Notes under the pieces: model-generated
The model's input: the letters and a program-made list of their open reading frames with translations, nothing else
Told to the model about the DNA's origin: nothing
Databases searched by the model: none
Source: Chryseobacterium camelliae
GTDB lineage: Bacteria; Bacteroidota; Bacteroidia; Flavobacteriales; Weeksellaceae
Direction: 5' to 3'
Length of the DNA: 64,000 nucleotides
Assembly: GCF_030818575.1 (NCBI RefSeq)
Contig: NZ_JAUTAL010000001.1
Coordinates: 434,001-498,000 of the forward strand
Program-made: the position numbers and the translations under genes
Shown here: piece by piece, positions 33,681 through 42,275 of the stretch
Layout of the letters: each line of letters opens with the position of its first letter
How positions within the stretch are numbered: position 1 is the first letter of the stretch

Positions 33681-34727
33681 TTAGTTTGCATAGAATCCGT
33701 TGGTCGCTTTACCTGCTGTAAAGGTTTTGATAAGCGATCCGGAAGTATTGTATACGCTGATCTTGCTGTCCTGCGTAAATCCGTTGGCATCGGAAGTGAA
33801 AATCTTACCGTCAACCACGTTGAATCCATACAGGTTAGAATACTGGTCAACACTGTTGGCTACCGTGAACAGGGGAGATGCAGGTACTGCTGTAGCGTTC
33901 ATATCCATGGTGTACACATTGTTTCCTGAGGTAAAATAAAATTTGCCTTTTTCAACTTCCAGATTGGTCGCATTGGATACACCTGTAAGCGTGATCGTCT
34001 TGGTGATGCTTCCTGAAGCAGAGATCTGATAGATGTACGAATCTGAGGTTCCGGCTGCAATGGCATAGACGTTCTGGTTGTCGGAAATGATCTTGTTGAT
34101 ATTTCCATTCGGCAGGTTGATCGTTGCCTGTACATCGTTGGTGGAAGTATTGATGTAAGTGATCTTGTTTCCGTACCCGTAAGATGCATTTTGCACGAAG
34201 ATGTTATTTCCGGCAGCAACCACTCGTTCGGCTGCATCAGTGCTGGAAAAAGAAATTTTCTTTACAAAAGAAAGGTCAGCCGCTTTATAAATGGTCACAT
34301 ATTTTTCACCGCCGTACTTGTCATTGGTTACATAAATATTGTTGTTGGCAAAGGCCATATAACGCGGCTGGTTGATTTGGTTGGTGATTTCACCCGTGTT
34401 TTTAAAATTATATCGGTTAACGATTTGGATTTTGTTGGTGTTGTTCAGTACGAGGTAAGCATTTTCACCGTTGAATACAATGGTCTGAAGTACATCCCCA
34501 AGGTTGCTTCCACCGTTGTTGCTGGAGAAAAGGTTGTCCTGTTTAAGGCTTAGGTCGCTGCTTACATAGGTTACATCAGCGTTAGGCTTTCCGAAATTTC
34601 CTTCGTTGGCAAGCAGGAATCCGTTTCCATAGTAGATTTCCTGGGTTATTTCATCATCACTGCTACACGATACGGCAAACAGGATGGTGAAGGCAAAAAT
34701 AAATTGTAAGAGTCTTGTTATTTTCAT
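33681..34727 (-). CDS. BtuG-like beta-propeller surface lipoprotein
   Basis: The 348-residue protein has a lipoprotein signal (FTILFAVSCSSDDE, Cys21) and a repeated YncE/beta-propeller pattern (NNIYVTNDKYGGEKYVTIY, GNNIFVQNASYGYGNKITYIN, NQNVYAIAAG, GKFYFTSGNNVYTMD). It is downstream of a BtuB-like receptor under a cobalamin riboswitch. In Bacteroides a propeller lipoprotein of this kind, BtuG, captures vitamin B12 on the surface and hands it to BtuB; I infer the same role from context, as I cannot align the two here. Confidence 0.8.
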   Translation of the reverse strand: MKITRLLQFIFAFTILFAVSCSSDDEITQEIYYGNGFLLANEGNFGKPNADVTYVSSDLSLKQDNLFSSNNGGSNLGDVLQTIVFNGENAYLVLNNTNKIQIVNRYNFKNTGEITNQINQPRYMAFANNNIYVTNDKYGGEKYVTIYKAADLSFVKKISFSSTDAAERVVAAGNNIFVQNASYGYGNKITYINTSTNDVQATINLPNGNINKIISDNQNVYAIAAGTSDSYIYQISASGSITKTITLTGVSNATNLEVEKGKFYFTSGNNVYTMDMNATAVPASPLFTVANSVDQYSNLYGFNVVDGKIFTSDANGFTQDSKISVYNTSGSLIKTFTAGKATNGFYAN

Positions 34728-34739
34728 TATACTAAAATT

Positions 34740-36572
34740 TTAAAAATTAATGGTTGCGTAAATACTGTAATTCCTTTTAGGCATGGGGTAATAAGATACC
34801 GTTTCGTAAACCGTATCAGTAATATTGTTTACCTTCAGCCCTAATGTATATTTTTTGTTCAGAGTCCCTGACACCCCTGCATTGAGGACGAAATACGGGT
34901 CCAGTGCATCGGCTTTCTTTTCATCTGTTGTAGTGTAGGTAAGCCCGTTGAACAGTCCCTGGACATATACTCTGAGAAAATCATAGCGGTAATCGATATT
35001 GGCTACGGCTTTGTGGATCGGAACATACACCATCTGCTTGTCCGTCTGCTTGTTGATGGACCTGGCATAGGTATATCCTCCGTTCAGCTTTAATCCATGC
35101 TTTCCGAACTGCTTTTCATAGGTAACCTGTGATTCCAGCCCGTATGAATCTACCCTGTAGGTATTGAAGACAGCCCAGTAGCCATAAGGAGTCGGCAGCC
35201 AGCTGATGTAGTTTTTGATATGCATAAAATATGGACTCAGGGTAAGTTTTAAACTTCCGAACCTGAATTCATGGTCCATATCCACATTCAGTGAAGTTTC
35301 CGGAACCAGATTCGTGTTTCCGCCCTGTTTCCAGTACAGGTCATTAAAAGAAGGGATCCTGAAGTTCCTTGAAACATTCATGCCGGTACTATACCATTTC
35401 ACAGCATTCCACTTTCCTGAAAATGAAAACAGGACGGGAGAAGTGATATCCTCTACAAAATCTTTTTTAACACCGGCTTCAAAACGGAGGTCTTCAGTAG
35501 GGAAGTAGCGCAACAACCCTGCTACAGAACCCATATTCCTTCTGATGCTGCCAAGGCCCGACTGGTACCCTTCCGCTGTATTCACCTGGAATTCCCCGAT
35601 GGCATTCACGTTGATCTTAGGTGTTATGAAATAATTGAGATCATTTTTGATGATGTAGTTTTTTCCGTCTGCACCGCTGGTCTTCGGTTGGTCTATATCC
35701 CCGAAATACTGGAAATTATCCTCTGTATAAGCCGCTTTCAGGCTGTTGGTAAAGCTGCTTTGACGGAAATCCCACGCCACAAGGCTTCGCAAAGTCTGCG
35801 CGTTGTATTTTGTTTTGTTCCCGTTTTCAACAAAAATAGGATAGCGCTGGGATGCGTCAAACATCTGGCTCTGCCAGGAAATAATGTGGTGGCTGCTTAA
35901 TTTATATGAAGTCCCGAGGTTGAAGGTCGTATTATAATACCTTCCGTTGCGGTTGATATACTCTTTTTCCTTTACCTCATAATCATTCTGGCTGATGGAA
36001 TAATTGGCAGATGCCTTAAAGCTGAAGCGGTCATTGCTGAACCCTGCTTTCGCAAAATTAATGTACGTGCCGAATGAGGCTGCTTCCGAATACAGGCTTC
36101 CCTGAAATCCTTTTCCGAATTCAAGCTGGTCATTCAGGTGGATGCTTCCGCCTATGGCTGAGCTTCCGTACTGTACGCTTCCGCCGCCGGATTTTACTTC
36201 CAGCCGATCATACCCGAAAAGAGGGATATTGTTGAGGTCTGCCTGACCCAGGAAATTGGAATTGATGTTGATGCCGTTCCAAACGACGGCGGTATGGCCT
36301 GCACTCGTTCCCCGGAAAGAAGGGGAAGAAACGGCGCCGCGTCCGTTTTCTTTGATGTAAACGGGAGACTGGAATCGTAAAAGTTCAGAGAGGCTGGAAG
36401 AGTTTTTCCTGATGTCTTCAGTACTGATGGCATTTACCCGGTGAAAACGTTTCACCCTGCTCATCTGGCTGTCGAAGATGTAAACAGTATCTATGGTTTT
36501 CTCCTGCCCGAAAAGAAAACATCCGTAAGCCGAAAAGGCTATTACTAAAGACTTTTTTATATTCATACTCAT
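34740..36572 (-). CDS. btuB: BtuB-like TonB-dependent receptor (cobalamin)
   Basis: The outer-membrane receptor of about 610 residues has a signal peptide (NIKKSLVIAFSAYGCFLFGQ), a plug domain (STEDIRKNSSSLSELLRFQSP, RGTSAGHTAVVWNGININ) and a 22-strand-type barrel ending in aromatic residue (YATINF). The ATG at 36572 has a strong GGAGG 8 bases upstream, which the upstream cobalamin riboswitch could mask. The riboswitch and the downstream propeller lipoprotein point to B12 or cobinamide as ligand. It lacks the N-terminal CarboxypepD-like extension of SusC receptors. Confidence 0.9.
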   Translation of the reverse strand: MSMNIKKSLVIAFSAYGCFLFGQEKTIDTVYIFDSQMSRVKRFHRVNAISTEDIRKNSSSLSELLRFQSPVYIKENGRGAVSSPSFRGTSAGHTAVVWNGININSNFLGQADLNNIPLFGYDRLEVKSGGGSVQYGSSAIGGSIHLNDQLEFGKGFQGSLYSEAASFGTYINFAKAGFSNDRFSFKASANYSISQNDYEVKEKEYINRNGRYYNTTFNLGTSYKLSSHHIISWQSQMFDASQRYPIFVENGNKTKYNAQTLRSLVAWDFRQSSFTNSLKAAYTEDNFQYFGDIDQPKTSGADGKNYIIKNDLNYFITPKINVNAIGEFQVNTAEGYQSGLGSIRRNMGSVAGLLRYFPTEDLRFEAGVKKDFVEDITSPVLFSFSGKWNAVKWYSTGMNVSRNFRIPSFNDLYWKQGGNTNLVPETSLNVDMDHEFRFGSLKLTLSPYFMHIKNYISWLPTPYGYWAVFNTYRVDSYGLESQVTYEKQFGKHGLKLNGGYTYARSINKQTDKQMVYVPIHKAVANIDYRYDFLRVYVQGLFNGLTYTTTDEKKADALDPYFVLNAGVSGTLNKKYTLGLKVNNITDTVYETVSYYPMPKRNYSIYATINF

Positions 36573-36611
36573 TCGCTTTTCCTCCGAAAGCAATAGATTG
36601 TTAATTATAAT

Positions 36612-36755
36612 TCTGGCAGGTCTCCTGGCTTTCGCATTCTGCGCCTTCCCGTGGTTACAGTGGCTGTAGTGCAGAACTTTTTGTGCGATTTACAGTTGCG
36701 GGGACAGCTCGGGATTTTCATCCGATTCCCTATTAATTCCAAAACATTGGAAACC
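36612..36755 (-). promoter_or_regulatory. Cobalamin riboswitch
   Basis: The minus strand has the conserved elements in order: GGGAATCGGATGAAAATCCC, GAGCTGTCCCCGCAACTGTAA, GCCACTGT, CGGGAAGGC, and the B12 box AGCCAGGAGACCTGCC (36615-36630). It lies directly upstream of the btuB-like gene and should shut it off when adenosylcobalamin or a relative is bound. Confidence 0.95.
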
Positions 36756-36765
36756 AAAATTTTTG

Positions 36766-36794
36766 CAAAGATAAACTTTTAAGCTGAAATTCAA
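36766..36794 (-). promoter_or_regulatory. Promoter of the cobalamin operon
   Basis: On the minus strand TTG (36792-36794) and TATCTTTG (36766-36773) are 18 bp apart; the start near 36759 is just before the riboswitch. Confidence 0.65.
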
Positions 36795-36843
36795 AATGAT
36801 GCAGCCATGAAAGAAAAATACTGAGGCAAACCATGCAGTGATA

Positions 36844-36946
36844 GATCCGAAAAAGGATCAGGAGCTATTTCCAGCTATCCGCTCATACTCCTCGCGCTGC
36901 CGCACAAGCCCGTTTTGCTGCGGGGTAACCGCTCCTATCTGGGCTA
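36844..36946. other. Structured intergenic element of unknown nature
   Basis: Starts with hairpin GATCC-gaaaaa-GGATC (36844-36859), then AGGAGC (36860-36865) pairing with GCTCCT (36931-36936), enclosing a stem CCGCA/TGCGG (36900-36923) and the direct repeat AGCTAT-AGCTAT. It is GC-richer than its surroundings and has no coding frame. I recall similar 'ggagctatttcc' elements as dispersed repeats in flavobacteria, but cannot verify that here. Confidence 0.5.
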
Positions 36947-36992
36947 GTGTTGGCGTGCATAATACAAATATCCGTATCCCGTTGAATATGAT

Positions 36993-37475
36993 TTATAAAA
37001 ATGTCCCGTCAAAATAAAAAGGAAGAAGGTCTTTGATGGCATCTACTTTATAGACCTCATCGTTCATGCTGGCAAAGTAGAGCTCTATGTTTTCCTGCTG
37101 CTTGGTTTCGTACTCCATCAGGCTCTGGCGGCAGCCTCCGCAGGGAGGGATTGGCGGGTGGGCTTCCTGAGTGATCTTGGGTCCGCCCACCACAAAGATT
37201 TTTTTCACCCGGATATCCGGGAAATTTGCGGAAATCCAGAATAGGGCAGTCCTTTCCGCACATAGTCCTGAAGGAAAAGCTGCATTTTCTTGGTTGTTGC
37301 CCATATAGATCTCCCCGTTTTCCAGAAGTACGGCGCAGCCCACCAGAAAGTTAGAGTAGGGTGCATACGCTTTGGCACGGGCTTCTTTGGCTTTATCCAG
37401 CAGTTGCTGCTCCATGCCGCTCAGCTCGCTTCTGTCCTTAAAATATTCGTAATGAATATGGGTTTCTTTTTTCAT
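36993..37475 (-). CDS. cdd: Cytidine deaminase
   Basis: The 160-residue enzyme deaminates cytidine and deoxycytidine to uridines in pyrimidine salvage. Zinc and catalytic motifs are clear: GLCAERTALFW (Cys-Ala-Glu, near residues 72-74) and PPCGGCRQSL (near 113-116). AKEARAKAYAPYSNFLVGCAVL is the conserved N-terminal segment. It has the tetrameric (short) form length. Confidence 0.95.
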   Translation of the reverse strand: MKKETHIHYEYFKDRSELSGMEQQLLDKAKEARAKAYAPYSNFLVGCAVLLENGEIYMGNNQENAAFPSGLCAERTALFWISANFPDIRVKKIFVVGGPKITQEAHPPIPPCGGCRQSLMEYETKQQENIELYFASMNDEVYKVDAIKDLLPFYFDGTFL

Positions 37476-37581
37476 AGGGTCCCTGAATTAAAAAAGGGGC
37501 ATAAAATTAGCTTTTTTCGATCACGTGGGCAATAACATTACTTCTTTGCCCGGAGTTTTAAAATTAAATTCAGATTAAACC

Positions 37582-38634
37582 ATGTTGTATACACCTATCA
37601 AATTCAGAAATGTAGAACTGAAAAACCGTTGGGTCATGTCACCGATGTGCATGTATTCCTGTGAAGACGGCCTCGCCAACGATTTCCATTTTGTTCACTA
37701 CGGAAGCAGGGCACAGGGCGGAACGGGGCTCCTGATCGTAGAAGCTACGGGAGTGGAACCGCGCGGGAGGATTACCAATCATTGTATGGGCATCTGGAAT
37801 GATGAACAGGCAGAACGCCTGAAGAGAATTGTGGAATTCGTGCATTTCTATTCCGAAAGTAAAATCGGGATTCAGCTGGCCCATTCCGGCAGGAAAGGAT
37901 CTACCTGGAACAATGTGCAGATCCCGCTTGAAGAAGGCTGGGAAACCGTTGCGCCAAGCTCCATTCCTTATCATCCTTCAGAAAGGATCCCGCATGCGCT
38001 TACGAAAGAGGAGATCCGCGAACAGGTACAGTATTTTAAAGAAGCGGCAAGAAGGGCGGTGTCCGCAGGATTCGATGTTATTGAAATTCATGCGGCCCAC
38101 GGATACCTGGTCCACCAGTTCCTGTCACCATTGTCAAATATCAGGACCGATGAATATGGTGGAAGCTTTGAAAACCGCATCCGTTTCCTGCTTGAAATCG
38201 TAGATGCCGTAAATGAAGAGCTGGACCAGGAGGTTGCACTTTTTGTACGGATTTCCGGTACCGAATATGCCGAGAACGGATGGGATGTGGAAGACAGCAC
38301 CCGATTGGCTGCCGAACTTAAAAAGCATTCCGTAGACCTGGTAGACGTATCCAGCGGAGGAAATATCCACGGAGCCAAGATCCCTGTCCATCAGGGGTAC
38401 CAGGTGCCTTTTTCTTCCGAAGTAAGAAACGGGGCCGGCGTACAGACGGCAGCCGTGGGTTTGATTACTGAAGTAGATCAGGCTGAAAGTATCCTGCAGA
38501 GCGGCAAAGCAGACCTTATTTTCATTGCGCGGGAAATTTTGAGGAATCCTTATACTGCCGTCCATGGCGCCTTTGAGAAAAAAGAAAGCTGTTTCTTCCC
38601 GCATCAGTATGCCAGAGCTAAAATTTCTTCTTAA
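37582..38634 (+). CDS. NADH:flavin oxidoreductase, Old Yellow Enzyme of the YqjM/NamA type
   Basis: The 350-residue FMN TIM-barrel has the 'thermophilic-like' OYE hallmarks: VMSPMCMYSCEDGLANDFH with the redox-tuning Cys near residue 25, IQLAHSGRKGS, EIHAAHGYLVHQFLSPLSN (substrate-binding His pair near 170-173) and a C-terminal HQYARA with an aromatic/Arg finger. It reduces activated C=C bonds of enones or detoxifies electrophiles with NADPH. It is the first of three rightward genes, but the next two look unrelated. Confidence 0.92.
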   Translation: MLYTPIKFRNVELKNRWVMSPMCMYSCEDGLANDFHFVHYGSRAQGGTGLLIVEATGVEPRGRITNHCMGIWNDEQAERLKRIVEFVHFYSESKIGIQLAHSGRKGSTWNNVQIPLEEGWETVAPSSIPYHPSERIPHALTKEEIREQVQYFKEAARRAVSAGFDVIEIHAAHGYLVHQFLSPLSNIRTDEYGGSFENRIRFLLEIVDAVNEELDQEVALFVRISGTEYAENGWDVEDSTRLAAELKKHSVDLVDVSSGGNIHGAKIPVHQGYQVPFSSEVRNGAGVQTAAVGLITEVDQAESILQSGKADLIFIAREILRNPYTAVHGAFEKKESCFFPHQYARAKISS

Positions 38635-38658
38635 TTTTATCAGGCTTAAAATATCCTT

Positions 38659-38955
38659 ATGAAAATTGAAGACTTCATGCTGCCCTGTCCGACCAAAAAG
38701 TTTTTTGGTTTCGAATGTTTCGGCTGCGGTGCGCAGCGGGCCATGGTAATGGTTTTTGAAGGAAGGTTCTCGGAGGCATTCCATATGTTTCCCGCCGTAT
38801 ATACTTTATTGCTGTTTATAGCCACTGCCGTGCTCAATTTTGCAGACCGCAAAAGAAATTATGGAAATGTACTCATCTTTCTGGCCATTATTAATTCAGT
38901 AGTCATGGTATTTTCTTATTTTTATAAACATTTTTTTCAGTACATGAACATTTAA
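38659..38955 (+). CDS. DUF2752-type small membrane protein
   Basis: The 98-residue protein has the conserved cysteine-rich head PCPTKKFFGFECFGCGAQRA at residues 9-28 followed by two or three membrane helices, the DUF2752 pattern. Function unknown; it starts 24 bp after the OYE gene and is followed 17 bp later by another small membrane protein, a pairing I have seen in Chryseobacterium. Confidence 0.8.
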   Translation: MKIEDFMLPCPTKKFFGFECFGCGAQRAMVMVFEGRFSEAFHMFPAVYTLLLFIATAVLNFADRKRNYGNVLIFLAIINSVVMVFSYFYKHFFQYMNI

Positions 38956-38972
38956 CATTAAAATCATAAACT

Positions 38973-39305
38973 ATGGACCAACAGAAATTACCCAATGCTA
39001 CGGCAGTGCTCGTATTAGGGATTTTATCAATCGTTACTTGCTGCTGCTACGGAATTCCCGGAATTATAGCAGGAATCATAGGGCTGGTGCTTTACAAAAA
39101 AGACAATGCCCTGTATGTACAGAATCCAGGTATGTATTCTAACTATAATAACCTGAATACCGGAAGGATATTGAGCATTATAGGAATCGTACTGAGTGTT
39201 CTTGCCGTTATTTATTTTATTTTTGTCATTACCGTAGTCGGAGCGGATGCCCTTTCGGATCCGGAATTGATGCAGGAGAGAATCAGAGAGCTTCAGGGAA
39301 GATAA
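38973..39305 (+). CDS. CCC-motif small membrane protein
   Basis: The 110-residue protein has two membrane segments (ATAVLVLGILSIVTCCCYGIPGIIAGIIGLVLY and ILSIIGIVLSVLAVIYFIFVITVVG) with a Cys-Cys-Cys motif near residues 23-25 that names this flavobacterial family. Function unknown. Confidence 0.8.
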   Translation: MDQQKLPNATAVLVLGILSIVTCCCYGIPGIIAGIIGLVLYKKDNALYVQNPGMYSNYNNLNTGRILSIIGIVLSVLAVIYFIFVITVVGADALSDPELMQERIRELQGR

Positions 39306-39324
39306 GCATACCGATGCTCAGATA

Positions 39325-39358
39325 AAAAAGCCGTTTCAGATTTCTGAAACGGCTTTTT
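39325..39358. terminator. Strong bidirectional terminator
   Basis: A stem of about 15 bp (AAAAAGCCGTTTCAGA with its complement) ending in TTTTT on both strands, between convergent genes. Confidence 0.92.
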
Positions 39359-39374
39359 CATATTCATTTAAGGT

Positions 39375-40913
39375 CTACTGAACAATAAATTTCAGGACAG
39401 TTTCACCTAATCTGAGTATATAAACACCCTGTTCAAGCTTTTTAATCCTGATGGAATTGCCCTGGTCCCTGAATGGTTTTTCAATGGTCTGCACAAGTTT
39501 CCCACGGGAATCGTAAATTTCCGCTTTGCTGATATTGGCGGTATTGCCTTTTACCGAGATTTCCTGTCCTGTAACAGGATTAGGATAAATACGGAGTACT
39601 TGTGGCTCTGCTGCCTTATCTGGGGTAACCGTCATCATGCTTTGCCTGGAGGTTCCCGAATAGCAGGTCCAACTCAGGTTGTCAACGGCGACTCTGTTGC
39701 CGGATGTCGTATTAACCAGGCTTACGGAAACATTTCCGGAAATATTGATGTTGCTGAGGGTAGTCGTTACCGAGTTACTGCTGTAAGGAACGGTTCCTAC
39801 TTTGGTTCCGTTTACCTGGACATCAAGCGTTCCTGTGCTTCCTGAAAACTTAAGCTGTGTGGTTACTGTAAGCGAGCCTATTCCGTTAGCGGAAGTCCCG
39901 GACTGAACCGATCCGTTTCTGATGGTAATAGCTTTATTGGAAATCGTCTGGTCTGTTCTGGCATCGGTGGCTGTCCAGCTCATACCACCGTTACTCCAGT
40001 TCCTGGTGGTATACGTAGAGACATCCGATGAAGGGATCGTCTCAAAAGTTTCAGACACGCAGGTACTCGATGTAGGAGGAGTACTTCCCGAACCGCCTCC
40101 TGATGATCCGGATCCCCATATCTGGTTCACATAATCCGGATTGTCTATAAACGGATTCCTGTTTCCCTGGAAACTATACGAAGCATTATTCCTGTTGATT
40201 TCCGCCTGCGACACCGGATCCTGGTTATGCCATGCCAGCAGCACATTCAGCTCCCAGGTCTGTAATCCAGGATAAGCAGAACTCCCCAGCATATTTCCTG
40301 AAGAGAAAGATGAAAGCTTGCTCTGGTAGCGGGTTACAAAATAAAAGATCATTCTGGCAATGTCGCCTTTGAATTCATCGATCGGCTCGAAAACAGTTCC
40401 GGAATACCCTGACGAAGTACTGTTCCCGAGTTTGGATCCGTTCTTGGAAGTAAATGTAGCTGTTCCGACCTTTCCGAACGGATAATTGCTTCTCATCCCG
40501 TTTACCTTTCCGTCGGTAGCCCGGATAAAATGAATGTCCGAGACCATTGGTGAAGCTTCATTAAAAAGACTCTGCGGTACCAGGTGCTCCCGGTTGTAGC
40601 AATTGCCCTCCACCGAATATGTTCCGCATTGGTTGGTTCCGGGAGTGAATTTATAAGGATCTGTTCCATTGGGCTTTTCTGAATAGATATCCAGGATGGA
40701 GCCATCGTTTTCGTAATTTTTGTCAATATCTGTGGTTTTGTAACCCGTCCATAACCCATTGTAGCCCTTATCCTGATGGCCGTTGGTAATAATGTTGCTC
40801 AATGCCGTTTTCAGCGAAGCCCCTGAAAGGCCGTTGGCAGAACTGTAGTATCCCGAAGGAGCCTGCGCGTAGGCCAGTCCTCCCGTCATGATACAAAGTA
40901 GTAGTTTTTTCAT
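39375..40913 (-). CDS. Secreted endonuclease I with type IX secretion sorting domain
   Basis: The 512-residue protein has a signal peptide (MKKLLLCIMTGGLAYA), an endonuclease I domain with the His-metal finger motif NCYNREHLVPQSLFNE near residues 104-119 and SDIHFIRATDGKVNGMRSNYPFG, a Gly/Ser linker near 270, a beta-rich domain (to about 430) resembling a carbohydrate-binding or jelly-roll module, and a C-terminal sorting domain (LRIYPNPVTGQEISVKG ... GVYILRLGETVLKFIVQ) for the T9SS. It would degrade extracellular DNA or RNA. Confidence 0.93.
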   Translation of the reverse strand: MKKLLLCIMTGGLAYAQAPSGYYSSANGLSGASLKTALSNIITNGHQDKGYNGLWTGYKTTDIDKNYENDGSILDIYSEKPNGTDPYKFTPGTNQCGTYSVEGNCYNREHLVPQSLFNEASPMVSDIHFIRATDGKVNGMRSNYPFGKVGTATFTSKNGSKLGNSTSSGYSGTVFEPIDEFKGDIARMIFYFVTRYQSKLSSFSSGNMLGSSAYPGLQTWELNVLLAWHNQDPVSQAEINRNNASYSFQGNRNPFIDNPDYVNQIWGSGSSGGGSGSTPPTSSTCVSETFETIPSSDVSTYTTRNWSNGGMSWTATDARTDQTISNKAITIRNGSVQSGTSANGIGSLTVTTQLKFSGSTGTLDVQVNGTKVGTVPYSSNSVTTTLSNINISGNVSVSLVNTTSGNRVAVDNLSWTCYSGTSRQSMMTVTPDKAAEPQVLRIYPNPVTGQEISVKGNTANISKAEIYDSRGKLVQTIEKPFRDQGNSIRIKKLEQGVYILRLGETVLKFIVQ

Positions 40914-41108
40914 ATTAAAAAAGTTTTTGGTAAGAATACTGTAATTTTACGAATAAGAAATTACATGATTGTTAATTTTAATAATCCGATGGGAAATTTG
41001 GCCGTTAATTATTATGATTAGAATAACAATTGAATACGTCCGGGTTCGTGGCTATTAATTGAAAAAGATGCTTATCTTGATAACCTATTAACTGTCATGC
41101 AAAAAAAA

Positions 41109-41135
41109 TCCGGCGGCTTCGAAGAAGCCGCCGGA
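41109..41135 (-). terminator. Terminator after the DUF4136-like gene
   Basis: Twelve-bp stem TCCGGCGGCTTC/GAAGCCGCCGGA with a 3-base loop and eight T on the minus strand. Its core nearly equals the terminator at 33604-33630. Confidence 0.9.
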
Positions 41136-41153
41136 TAGGTATATTTGATTATA

Positions 41154-41678
41154 TTATTTTCTCTGAGGAGGATATTTAGCCATGATTTCCGCCATGATTT
41201 CAGGGATCTGTCTTTGTTTTGCCCTCGGGGAATCCACGGAAATACCGCTTCCGATTCCCTGCCATACCAGTTTATTGGTTCTGGCATCAATAAGGTCGAT
41301 GATCAGTGCTCCTTCATTATAATTGCTGGACCATGTCCTGTTCATCCCGATTCCCCATCCGAAAGGCCCTCCCCATCCCCACATTCCGTAAGGAGAAGTG
41401 GTATTGATGTCGGTAACTTTCTTATGGTTCGCTTTTACATTGATAATAAGATCAGGATTTTCGCCTGGGGTAAGACCTTTGCTCTGAAGCTGTCTGGAAA
41501 GTTCGTTCAGCACACGGTCTTTATCGATATCATTCAATTTAAGGTCATCAATACGAAGCTTATAGGTTTTGTACGTATTGAAGTTGGCAGTTTCAGCATA
41601 GTCTGAACGTACATTGAAAGGGCTGCAGGAAGTTAAACCCAGAGTCGCTGCAAGCAAAATAAAAATATATTTCTTCAT
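41154..41678 (-). CDS. DUF4136-like lipoprotein
   Basis: The 174-residue protein has a lipoprotein signal (ILLAATLGLTSCSPF, Cys18) and the DUF4136 layout: SDYAETANFNTYKTYKL near residues 25-41, NPDLIINVKANHKKV, and GALIIDLIDARTNKLVWQGIGSG near 122-144. These are periplasmic-facing or surface lipoproteins of unknown role. One base separates it from the upstream DUF5522-like gene. Confidence 0.85.
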   Translation of the reverse strand: MKKYIFILLAATLGLTSCSPFNVRSDYAETANFNTYKTYKLRIDDLKLNDIDKDRVLNELSRQLQSKGLTPGENPDLIINVKANHKKVTDINTTSPYGMWGWGGPFGWGIGMNRTWSSNYNEGALIIDLIDARTNKLVWQGIGSGISVDSPRAKQRQIPEIMAEIMAKYPPQRK

Positions 41679-41679
41679 T

Positions 41680-41865
<186 letters not shown>

Positions 41866-41899
41866 TTAAATCTTAAAATAAAACTTTTTTATATTTGTT

Positions 41900-42229
41900 A
41901 TGATGATAATTGTATGCCAAAAACTTCTGAAGAAGCTAAAAATTAATGGAATAGCACTTTTCCCCTTCATCTTTGTCAGCAGACCCGAAGATAAGAAAAA
42001 TAAAGTACTGGTCAATCACGAAAAAATACATTTGAGGCAGCAGCTTGAACTCCTCATCATTTTCTTTTATATTTTTTACCTGGCTGAATATTATTATCAT
42101 TTATGGAAGCTTAAAAATCCGCATCTGGCCTACAGGAATATTTCGTTTGAAAAAGAAGCTTATGCGAATGAGTGCAACCCGGATTATCTCAAGAAAAGAA
42201 CATTTTGGGCTTTTCTGCAATACAGATGA
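41900..42229 (+). CDS. Small membrane-associated protein with HEKIH motif
   Basis: About 109 residues or slightly less: LKINGIALFPFIFV, then VNHEKIHLRQQLELLIIFFYIFYLAEYYYHLW near residues 37-68 and FEKEAYANECNPDYL. The HEKIH plus downstream Glu resembles a short zinc metallopeptidase-like signature seen in conserved flavobacterial proteins; activity is unproven. TATATTTG at 41890-41897 would place transcription start at about 41904, after the ATG at 41900, so the true start is uncertain. It runs into the next gene. Confidence 0.65.
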   Translation: MMIIVCQKLLKKLKINGIALFPFIFVSRPEDKKNKVLVNHEKIHLRQQLELLIIFFYIFYLAEYYYHLWKLKNPHLAYRNISFEKEAYANECNPDYLKKRTFWAFLQYR

Positions 42230-42275
42230 TCTGTTCAACATTTCCATATCAAATAAATTCAGGAAATTTGCAGGC

